64,000 bases of DNA from Pseudoalteromonas sp. MMG007 (GTDB lineage Bacteria; Pseudomonadota; Gammaproteobacteria; Enterobacterales; Alteromonadaceae), in assembly GCF_018100985.1 (NCBI RefSeq), contig NZ_JAGJEI010000014.1, forward strand, positions 60,933 through 124,932. The letters are read 5' to 3'. The position numbers and the translations under genes were made by a program. Below the pieces are notes generated by a model. The model saw only the letters and a list, made by a program, of their open reading frames with translations, made no database searches and was not told the DNA's origin. Shown one piece after another: positions 42,475 through 49,621 of the stretch. The first letter of the stretch is position 1. The number at the start of each line of letters is the position of its first letter.

Positions 42475-44274
42475 TTACTGCGTTACTTTTTCGTCGGCTG
42501 TTTTAACTAAATCAGCCGCAAAGTCCATTACATGGAATAAAAAGCTTTGCTCATTAGTGCCTGTTACTAAATGAGCGCCTGGACCCATTGCGTATACGCC
42601 CACATCTTCACCTGCGTGAGTCTCTGAACCAAGGGGAACAAGTGCCTCTTGGTGAAAGCCCGGTGTAGTTGTATCAACGTCTGATAAATCTACACGCCCT
42701 GTAACCGGTGCGGCTAAATAAGAGGCATCGGCGTTAGTTTCATCGCCTAAATCTCTGTAGCCTAAACCATTGGTGTAACCAACCGTTGTGTATGGCATAT
42801 CGTCGGCGGCAAGGCTTGGCTCGGTTTCGCCCACGGCCACCACTTTACCTAGTATTGGGTTGCCACGTTTAGGGTAACCTGCAATGGTAAATACGTGACT
42901 GTGATCAGCAGTTACCACTATTAGCGTTTCTTCTGGGTTGGTATTGTCCATTGCCACTTTTACCGCTTTAGCCAGCTCAACAGTATCGTTTAAGGCATTA
43001 AATGCGTTACCCGCATGGTGCGCGTGGTCAATACGCCCTGCTTCTACCGATAAGAAAAAGCCATTGTCGTTGTTATCTAGTACGTTAATTGCTTTTTCGG
43101 TCATTTGCGAAAGCGACGGCTCGCCCGCTACATCGTTTGCGCGGTCGGCTTCGTATTGCATGTGCGATTCGTTAAATAAACCAAATACTTTAGTGGCATC
43201 GTCGCTGATTGCATCAAAACCAGTTTGATCCATAACGTATGTGCCGCTTGGGTAAGTTGTTTGCCACTCGGTCACTAGGTTGCGGCCATCAGTACGATCG
43301 CCTTCTACCGCACTGACTGCATCGGCTGAGTTTGCTGCTGCATCTTTTGGTAAAAAGTGACGACGACCGCCGCCCATTACTACGTCTATGCCATCTACAT
43401 CAATACCGGCAAAACGCGCTTCTAGATTGGCTTCAAAGTTAACTAGTTGCGATGCAATATCTTCACAGGCTTCTGAACCTGCTGGCATATCTGAAATATC
43501 TTCCCAGTTACGGTCAGCCGATTTAGCATACGTTGCTGCAGGCGTTGCATGGGTAATACGCGCCGTTGAAATAAGGCCTGTTGCTTTACCGGCAATTTCT
43601 GCAAGTTCTAGCGAGGTAACTAGCTCATTACCTTGGGCGGTTGAACAGTCACCGCGTTCAATGTCTTCATCTACACCAATGACGCCCACATCGGTTTTAA
43701 CACCCGACACCATTGCCGTCATAGTGCCAGCCGAATCCGGTGTTTGTGCATCTACGTTGTAGGTTTTAACAAAACCTGAGTAGGGCAAGGTTTCAAAGCT
43801 TAGCTGGTAGTCTTCACCTAAACCGCCTTCAAGCTGGCCTGCTAAAATACGTGCAGCCGTTACGGTAGAAATACCCATGCCGTCGCCTACAAATAAAATA
43901 ACGTTTTTAGCTTTACCCGACTCTGTAACTACACTTGCATTTGCTTGCTGTGTTTTTTCAAGCTGTGCTTGTGCGCCGCTAAACCATGTATTACTGGTGA
44001 GTGATTCAAGTTGCTCGCTGGTAAGTGACGTAGCCGGTGCGTTACATACCAAGTTAGAAGAGCTAACTTCGTCGCTATCTAGCACGCCGTTGCCGTTTGT
44101 ATCTACGCCAGTTTGGGTTTCTACACCGCCATTAACACATTGCTCAGAGCCTACGGCAATGGTGTTATCTACCGCGAGTATATTATTTTCGTCTTTGTCG
44201 TTGTCACTGCAACCTGCAAGCGCGACCATTACTGCTAAAGAAAGTGCTGTTAATTTGTTCATGTTAGCCGCCAT
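42475..44274 (-). CDS. Alkaline phosphatase, lipoprotein form with N-terminal DUF7151-like module
   Basis: 599 residues. The lipobox LAGC appears in VMVALAGCSDND. Residues about 35-75 carry CVNGGVETQTGVDTNGNGVL-DSDE, a small Cys-bounded module with an EF-hand-like calcium loop. The catalytic domain (about 115-590) has FVGDGMGIST (metal Asp), the nucleophile Ser in TPDSAGTMTA, GGGRRHFLP, RIDHAHHAGNA, TADHSHVF and GSETHAGED, the metal ligands of the PF00245 family. It is a close paralogue of the next gene upstream, whose stop overlaps this start (TAATG). ATG 44262 (MNKLT) would give a more typical lipoprotein start. It would release phosphate from organic phosphate at the cell surface. Confidence 0.92.
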   Translation of the reverse strand: MAANMNKLTALSLAVMVALAGCSDNDKDENNILAVDNTIAVGSEQCVNGGVETQTGVDTNGNGVLDSDEVSSSNLVCNAPATSLTSEQLESLTSNTWFSGAQAQLEKTQQANASVVTESGKAKNVILFVGDGMGISTVTAARILAGQLEGGLGEDYQLSFETLPYSGFVKTYNVDAQTPDSAGTMTAMVSGVKTDVGVIGVDEDIERGDCSTAQGNELVTSLELAEIAGKATGLISTARITHATPAATYAKSADRNWEDISDMPAGSEACEDIASQLVNFEANLEARFAGIDVDGIDVVMGGGRRHFLPKDAAANSADAVSAVEGDRTDGRNLVTEWQTTYPSGTYVMDQTGFDAISDDATKVFGLFNESHMQYEADRANDVAGEPSLSQMTEKAINVLDNNDNGFFLSVEAGRIDHAHHAGNAFNALNDTVELAKAVKVAMDNTNPEETLIVVTADHSHVFTIAGYPKRGNPILGKVVAVGETEPSLAADDMPYTTVGYTNGLGYRDLGDETNADASYLAAPVTGRVDLSDVDTTTPGFHQEALVPLGSETHAGEDVGVYAMGPGAHLVTGTNEQSFLFHVMDFAADLVKTADEKVTQ

Positions 44275-45857
44275 TATTGCTGAGTTAGTTCAAGAGCTTG
44301 ATCAATTAAGTGAAATACTACATTTTGCTCAATTACGCCTTGAGCTAGCTGTGCACCTGGGCCTTTAGCATGCAATGAAATATCTTCACCGGCATGGGTT
44401 TCTGAGCCAAGGGGTACTGTGGTTTCTTGGTGAAAACCAGGAGTAGTAGTATCAACGCCTGTAAGCTCAACACGTCCAGCAACTGGGCCAGTTAAATAAG
44501 CGGCATCGGCATCTGTTTCATCAACGAAGTTTCTAAACCCTAAGCCATTTGCATAACCTACTGTGGTGTAAGGCATGTCGTCGGCAGCAAGGCTTGGTGT
44601 GGTTTCGCCAACGGCAACTACTTGGCCTAAAATTGGGTTACCGCGTTTAGGGTAGCCAGCAATCGTAAACACGTGGCTGTGATCGGCGGTGACTAAAATA
44701 AGGGTTTCTTCTGGGTTGGTGTTATCTACCGCAGCTTGTACTGCTTTGGCAAATTCTATGGTGTCGTTAAGTGCGTTATAAGCATTGCCCGCGTGGTGTG
44801 CGTGGTCAATACGGCCCGACTCAACCGTTAAGAAAAAACCATTTTCGTTTTTGCCTAATACGTCAATTGCTTTGCTGGTCATTTCACTTAATGAAGGCTC
44901 ACCCGCTACATCGTTTGCGCGGTCGGCTTCGTATTGCATGTGAGATTCGTTAAATAACCCAAATACTTTAGTAGCGTCGTCAGCAATGGCATCAAAGCCC
45001 GCTTGGTCCATTACATAAGTACCTTGTGGGTATTGAGTTTGCCACTCAGTCACTAAGTTACGTTCATCAGTACGATCGCCCTCTACCTCACTTACTGCAT
45101 CCGCTGAGTTAGCGGCAGCATCTTTTGGTAAAAAGTGACGACGACCGCCGCCCATTACAAAATCAAGGCCATCTACGTCGGTACCTACAAAACGGGCTTC
45201 TAGGTTTTTTTCAAAATTTACCAATTGCGAGGCAATATCTTCACACGCTGTTTCGGTTTCTGGCATGTCTGAGATATCTTCCCAGTTACGGTCTGCGGAT
45301 TTAGCATAGGTTGCCGCAGGTGTTGCATGAGTAATACGCGCCGTTGAAACAATACCCGTTGCTAGGCCCTTTATTTCAGCAAGCTCCGTAGCCGTTAAAA
45401 GCTCATTGCCCGCAACAGTTGAACACGCGCCGCGCTCTATATCTTCATCTACACCAATTACGCCTACATCGGTTTTAACGCCTGAGATCATCGCGGTCAT
45501 GGTACCCGCAGAATCGGGGGTTTGCGCATCTACGTTATACGTTTTTACTTGCGCCGAGTATGGGAACTCTTCAAAACTTAAATAACCTTCTTCACCTAAC
45601 TCACCCGCGCGCTGGCCTTGTAAAATACGTGCAGCAGTAAGGGTAGATACACCCATACCATCGCCTACAAATAAAATGACGTTTTTAGCTTTTGTTGTGC
45701 TTTCGTTTTGTGCTTGAACCGTTTTGGCAGCTAACGTGGTTTGGGCATTGGTATACCAGCTACTATCTGTTTGGCTTTGCGGTAATACATTGGCATGGCT
45801 TGCTGTGCTTAACATAAGCGTTAAGCCAACTGCCGCAGCAATTTTTTTAATTTTCAT
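44274..45857 (-). CDS. Alkaline phosphatase, soluble exported form
   Basis: 527 residues with a cleavable signal peptide (AAAVGLTLMLSTASHA, cut near residue 22). The catalytic motifs match those of its downstream paralogue: FVGDGMGVST, TPDSAGTMTA with the nucleophile Ser, GGGRRHFLP, RIDHAHHAGNA, TADHSHVF and GSETHAGED. The two proteins are nearly identical over long stretches, indicating a fairly recent tandem duplication. This copy lacks the calcium-loop module and lipid anchor and should be periplasmic or secreted. AATAAAGG precedes the ATG. I do not see a convincing Pho box upstream. Confidence 0.93.
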   Translation of the reverse strand: MKIKKIAAAVGLTLMLSTASHANVLPQSQTDSSWYTNAQTTLAAKTVQAQNESTTKAKNVILFVGDGMGVSTLTAARILQGQRAGELGEEGYLSFEEFPYSAQVKTYNVDAQTPDSAGTMTAMISGVKTDVGVIGVDEDIERGACSTVAGNELLTATELAEIKGLATGIVSTARITHATPAATYAKSADRNWEDISDMPETETACEDIASQLVNFEKNLEARFVGTDVDGLDFVMGGGRRHFLPKDAAANSADAVSEVEGDRTDERNLVTEWQTQYPQGTYVMDQAGFDAIADDATKVFGLFNESHMQYEADRANDVAGEPSLSEMTSKAIDVLGKNENGFFLTVESGRIDHAHHAGNAYNALNDTIEFAKAVQAAVDNTNPEETLILVTADHSHVFTIAGYPKRGNPILGQVVAVGETTPSLAADDMPYTTVGYANGLGFRNFVDETDADAAYLTGPVAGRVELTGVDTTTPGFHQETTVPLGSETHAGEDISLHAKGPGAQLAQGVIEQNVVFHLIDQALELTQQ

Positions 45858-46119
45858 CCTTTATTATTCCCATAGTGTAGTGGTTATTTTTTGCTTGAAG
45901 CGCATGCTTCAAATTTGTAACCGCAGCACTATAAAAAACAGAGATGACTACCAAAGGACTTTTTGATGAAGAAACTATGACTAAACCATTACAAAAATAA
46001 GACAAAAAAAGCGCAGCGGTTAAACGCTACACATGTAAGGTAAATTATTAAAAGAGTTATTTAAAACTGGCACAAATGTTACACCTAAACCAGAGTGGAC
46101 TAGACATGAAACTACGGTT
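45858..46119. other. Intergenic region upstream of the alkaline phosphatase pair
   Basis: It contains the promoter of the leftward phosphatase operon and the inverted repeat TTGAAGC-atgc-GCTTCAA near 45894-45911, a possible operator. No gene is visible. Confidence 0.4.
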
Positions 46120-46411
46120 TCTGCCAGACAATTAAATCGCGGCGCAAGGCTTTGAGCTAGATGACTTACATCCATGTAAGAATAACTAAAAACCGGGCAA
46201 ATCCTTCGTGTCCAGCCCACTCTCCCTTATCTACACTCATGTAAGCAACAAGAGTAAATAACCCCTAGACAGAACCAAAAAGACGCCTGTTTGGCATTAA
46301 AGCTACGTTATCGCTTATTTGTGGGGAATAACCACACTTCATAGTCTCAGCCGGTCTAAATACCAAATAGCTTGCTGCAAGTTTAATCTTGAAAGGTCAG
46401 CAGACCTTAAT
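46120..46411 (-). repeat. MITE-like repeat, copy D (degraded, reverse orientation)
   Basis: Read on the minus strand it shares with the other copies CTATGAAGTGTGGTTATTCC, the GCGATAACG region, TGCCAAACA, TCTAGGGG and GCGCCGCGATTTAA. It also carries CTTACATGGATGTAAG, seen in copy B. The ends are decayed (right end AAGGTCAGCAGACC), so the limits are approximate. A short reading frame inside it is not a gene. Confidence 0.7.
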
Positions 46412-46488
46412 CACTAATGTATTAAACCTTGAGCGTATTGAGTGGATTACCTACAATAGCGCATCACTTTTTAATAAAGATTAAAACC

Positions 46489-46734
46489 ATGACCGATTCA
46501 ACAAAACCAGCATTACCTGATCAGCTTTCTATTAACCCACGCAGCAAGCATTACGTAGAAGAAGTGTTTGAACACGAAATTGGCGTAAGCTTAAATGGCA
46601 AAGAACGCTTTGACGTAGAAGAATACTGCATTAGCGAAGGTTGGATTAAAATTGCCGCACCTAAAGCGCTAGACCGCCGCGGTCAGCCATTACTTATGAA
46701 AGTAAAAGGTACGGTAGAGGTATTTTATAAGTAA
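46489..46734 (+). CDS. DUF3297 small protein
   Basis: 81 residues from ATG 46489, which gives the typical short start MTDSTKPALPDQL; the frame is open further upstream but that part lies in the decayed repeat. The conserved core is LSINPRSKHYVEEVFEHEIG, VEEYCISEGWIKI and KVKGTVEVFY. It is cytosolic and small; the function of the family is unknown. A terminator follows immediately. Confidence 0.85.
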   Translation: MTDSTKPALPDQLSINPRSKHYVEEVFEHEIGVSLNGKERFDVEEYCISEGWIKIAAPKALDRRGQPLLMKVKGTVEVFYK

Positions 46735-46752
46735 GCTCAATCTTACTCAAAT

Positions 46753-46784
46753 AAGCGACTCTCCTACGAGATGTCGCTTTTTTT
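46753..46784 (+). terminator. Intrinsic terminator after the DUF3297 gene
   Basis: AAGCGAC pairs with GTCGCTT; inner bases TCTC and GAGA extend the stem, and seven T residues follow. Confidence 0.85.
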
Positions 46785-46900
46785 ATACCTATTGAAAAGT
46801 ATTGAGCTTCTTTCATGTTAAAGGTGATGAAGTTTCATTATGATTTTATTAAAAACATGGTTGAATAGCGCCATATTGTACAGATACACAAAGGCTTGTT

Positions 46901-47803
46901 ATGAATAAACTCACTATTTTAGATGGCGGCATGGGACGCGAGCTTAAGCGCATTGGCGCGCCTTTTACACAGCCACTGTGGAGTGCACAAGCACTAATAG
47001 AAGCCCCGCATTTTGTAACGCAGGCCCACCAAGGCTTTATAAATGCCGGCGCTGAAATAATTACCGTTAATAGTTATGCCTGTGTGCCCTTTCATTTAGG
47101 TGAAGCGCTATACCAAGCTCAAGGCGCAGCTCTTGCAAAGCAAGCTGCGGTCATCGCAAAAGAAGTTGCTCAAAACGCTAAACAAAATGTATTAGTAGCA
47201 GGTTCATTACCACCAGCATTTGGCTCTTACCGCCCTGAACTATTTGAAAGCGAGCGCGCATTTACTATTTTAGATACGTTATATAAAGCGCAAGACGAGT
47301 ATGTAGATTTATGGATTGGCGAAACCATATCGAGCATTGAAGAAGCACACGTTATGGCAAGCGTACTTAAAGGCTCAAACAAGCCATGTTATTACGCATT
47401 TACCTTAAATGATGTGGTAAGCGAGCAAGCTAAACTTCGCTCTGGTGAACTGGTAAGTGACGCAGTAGCGGCTTTGCTTGAACAAAATGTTGCGGGTATT
47501 TTCTTTAACTGCTCAATACCTGAGGTTATAGAGCAAGCCTTTAGCGATACCAACGCAGTATTAGCCAAGCAAAATAAAAGCGTTGTTTTAGGCGCGTTTG
47601 CTAATGGCTTTACACCTATCGCGCGCGACTACAAAGCCAACGAAGGATCGCAAGCGTACCGCGATATTTCACCTTCAGAATACTTAGGCTTTGCTAAAAA
47701 GTGGCACAGCCAGGGCGCAAGCATTATCGGCGGCTGCTGTGGTATAGGCCCAGAGTTTATTGAAGTACTGGCAAACTGGAAGCTGGAACTTGAAAGCGCT
47801 TAG
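46901..47803 (+). CDS. mmuM: Homocysteine S-methyltransferase family protein
   Basis: 300 residues, normal for the single-domain family. The barrel begins with LTILDGGMGRELKR. The three zinc-binding Cys residues are present: FFNCSIPEV and GGCCGIGPEF. It would move a methyl group to homocysteine (from S-methylmethionine or S-adenosylmethionine) to make methionine in the cytosol. No partner permease (mmuP) is adjacent, so the donor is uncertain and the symbol is given by family only. It converges on the esterase gene with a 21-bp gap. Confidence 0.85.
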   Translation: MNKLTILDGGMGRELKRIGAPFTQPLWSAQALIEAPHFVTQAHQGFINAGAEIITVNSYACVPFHLGEALYQAQGAALAKQAAVIAKEVAQNAKQNVLVAGSLPPAFGSYRPELFESERAFTILDTLYKAQDEYVDLWIGETISSIEEAHVMASVLKGSNKPCYYAFTLNDVVSEQAKLRSGELVSDAVAALLEQNVAGIFFNCSIPEVIEQAFSDTNAVLAKQNKSVVLGAFANGFTPIARDYKANEGSQAYRDISPSEYLGFAKKWHSQGASIIGGCCGIGPEFIEVLANWKLELESA

Positions 47804-47824
47804 GCATTTAGTGCTTTTTAAATA

Positions 47825-48661
47825 TTAGGGCTTATTTGTTGTTACCCAATCAAGCCCTTGTATCGCCGTAGTAGGAAAAGCGGTTGCATGGCTCGCCCCT
47901 TCAATAACAACGCTTTTTAATTCAATATTGTCACTGCTAAGTTCATTAATTTTTTGCGTTAATTGCTTTGCCCCTTCCACCATATTTTGACCTTCACCAA
48001 AACTTGGGGTTTCCTTTGCCCCCACCGATATATAAACCTTAGTAGGCACTTTAGGTTTATATGCTTGAAGCGCTAAAATCGCATTGTTATTAAACCAAAC
48101 TGATGGGCTGCCAATAATATAATTGTTAAATAAATCGGGCATCGTAAATAAAATAGTGGCACCAAATAAGCCGCCTAAAGAGTTACCAATATAGGTTTTT
48201 TGTGTGCTACTTGCTCGGTAGGCATTTTCTATATATGGCAGTACCGTATTTTTTAAAAACAGCGCATGGTTTTGAGCGTTACCGGTTTGTTTTTTCCAGC
48301 TTTGAGCCTTGTTTGGTGTGTAGTCTCTAATTCGACTATTAGACCCTTTGGAGCCTTTTTCGTAGCTAATGGCCACAATAATAGCCTGCTGCATTTTACC
48401 GCTATTCATAGGAAACCGTGTAGCACCCGCCACAATAGGAAACGTATACGGCGCGTCGGTTAAATAAATAACTGGATATATTTTTTCAGGGTGCTTTTTA
48501 TATGACTTAGGAAGCTGAATAAAAACAGGGTATACCCGATTGGTCACGGGCTCAGTGAGCTCAATAACGCTGCTTCTAGGGATTTGGTACGGGGTATTTG
48601 CGCTTAATTTAAAACACATTAAAGCGCAAAGTAACAGTAAGTATTTTACAGCAGTATTCAT
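47825..48661 (-). CDS. Exported alpha/beta hydrolase (IroE/esterase D-like)
   Basis: 278 residues; signal peptide cut near residue 21 (FKLSA). The esterase fold shows RVYPVFIQLPKSYKKHPEKI, PVIYLTDAPY, the nucleophile elbow IGNSLGGLFGA, and the late His of EGASHATAFP. These enzymes (PF00756) hydrolyse siderophore esters or other thio/carboxyl esters in the periplasm. The start ATG is directly abutted by repeat copy C. The only ribosome-site-like sequence, AAGGA, lies inside the repeat 13 nt away. The frameshifted gene at 58366-59557 is a distant relative. Confidence 0.87.
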   Translation of the reverse strand: MNTAVKYLLLLCALMCFKLSANTPYQIPRSSVIELTEPVTNRVYPVFIQLPKSYKKHPEKIYPVIYLTDAPYTFPIVAGATRFPMNSGKMQQAIIVAISYEKGSKGSNSRIRDYTPNKAQSWKKQTGNAQNHALFLKNTVLPYIENAYRASSTQKTYIGNSLGGLFGATILFTMPDLFNNYIIGSPSVWFNNNAILALQAYKPKVPTKVYISVGAKETPSFGEGQNMVEGAKQLTQKINELSSDNIELKSVVIEGASHATAFPTTAIQGLDWVTTNKP

Positions 48662-48929
48662 TAGGGCGTGTTGATCCTTGATGGTTGAATTTGCAGCAGT
48701 ATGTTTGGTTTTTAGGCAAGGCAGAGCCTATGAAGTGTGGTTACTCCCCATAAATAGGCGATAACGCAGCATAAATGCCAAACATGCGCTGCCCTTCGGG
48801 TTCTGCCTAGGGGCGATAAACTCTTTGTTACTCGGTTTTTACTTAGCCCACTAGGTTACAAACCTCGCGCCGCGATTTAATCGCCCCTAGATTGAACAAA
48901 TTTCAATCCGCAAAGATCAGCACGCCCTA
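48662..48929 (+). repeat. MITE-like repeat, copy C (268 bp)
   Basis: It is identical in length to copy A and very similar over its whole length. Ends are TAGGGCGTGTTGATCCTTG and its near-complement, with TA on both sides. Its left end touches the ATG of the leftward esterase gene. No protein is encoded. Confidence 0.87.
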
Positions 48930-49063
48930 ACCTAAGCCAAGCATAATAAACCAATATTGGATGACTACTTTAACCCACTTATTACTTTAAGCTATTAAAA
49001 AATTTAAACACTAGGGTATTAATTTAAAGTGCTACACGTTAGTTGTTTGTAGCACTAACACCG

Positions 49064-49480
49064 CTAAACTACCTGATCAGATTCATCGCCTGAACACGGG
49101 CAATTATCATCATTTTGTTTAAGGCATTGTTGGTAATTAAACCAATGAGCCACAGCAATAAACGCTGATCCTATTAAGGTTAGTGCTTTTTCGGCTATTT
49201 CATGCCCTAGCAATACCGCACATATCATAAAAGACAGTCCAATAACGCCGCAGGCCATATAACGTTTACGCTTATGCTTTTTACAGCCTAAGCTCAGTGC
49301 TAATAAACTGGTGGGTAATACCGCTGCAAGAATCCATAAATGAAATTGTTCACTATCTATTTGCAGTACAGCAAAGCTTGGCAATAGCGCTAAAATAACC
49401 GGGGTTGCAAAACAATGTACTGTACACATTAACGATAACCCAATCGCCATACGATCCATAACACTTTGACTCGACTTCAT
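49064..49480 (-). CDS. MerC-domain inner-membrane protein of the zinc locus
   Basis: About 138 residues from ATG 49480, preceded by GAGGAAAT; the frame extends to 49513 but lacks a ribosome site there. Four membrane helices are visible. The first holds MCTVHCFATPVILALLP, a Cys-x3-Cys-type pair with His as in MerC transporters. The C-terminus has NCPCSGD. Mercury genes are absent. The divergent neighbours are a His-rich TonB receptor and a His-rich lipoprotein, with Zur-like sites between, so a role in zinc passage across the inner membrane or its control is the more likely reading (inferred). Confidence 0.8.
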   Translation of the reverse strand: MKSSQSVMDRMAIGLSLMCTVHCFATPVILALLPSFAVLQIDSEQFHLWILAAVLPTSLLALSLGCKKHKRKRYMACGVIGLSFMICAVLLGHEIAEKALTLIGSAFIAVAHWFNYQQCLKQNDDNCPCSGDESDQVV

Positions 49481-49557
49481 TATTTCCTCTACTAAATTAG
49501 TGCCTCTACTCAAAAGCGTTACCTTTAAGGAGACATTTTAGTAACAACAGTTAATTA

Positions 49558-49580
49558 CTATTGATACATTATAACATTTC
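49558..49580 (+). promoter_or_regulatory. Zur-like box 1
   Basis: The right half TATAACATTTC is a perfect match to the Zur half-site of Gammaproteobacteria; overall I count 17 matches of 22 to the consensus palindrome. It lies in the divergent promoter region between the MerC-like gene and the receptor gene. Confidence 0.7.
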
Positions 49581-49585
49581 TCGCA

Positions 49586-49608
49586 TAATTGATATAATAT
49601 AACATCTA
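49586..49608 (+). promoter_or_regulatory. Zur-like box 2
   Basis: TGATATAATATAACATC is an imperfect palindrome matching the Zur consensus at 17 of 22 positions. It lies 14 bp before the receptor ATG and 5 bp from box 1, so bound repressor would block the receptor promoter. Confidence 0.7.
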
Positions 49609-49621
49609 ACAAGGTAGTCAA

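Noticed and set aside
45858..45960. Pho box before the alkaline phosphatase pair
   Set aside because: I looked for CTGTCAT-type direct repeats with 11-bp spacing and found none convincing.
46020..46220. 66-codon minus-strand frame
   Set aside because: It lies mostly in the decayed repeat copy D and has no start signal.
46429..46488. N-terminal extension of the DUF3297 protein
   Set aside because: The extra 20 residues come from sequence next to the decayed repeat and are absent from the usual family start.
49064..49480. Mercury-resistance operon
   Set aside because: Only a MerC-like domain is present; no merA, merT, merP or merR, and the neighbours point to zinc.
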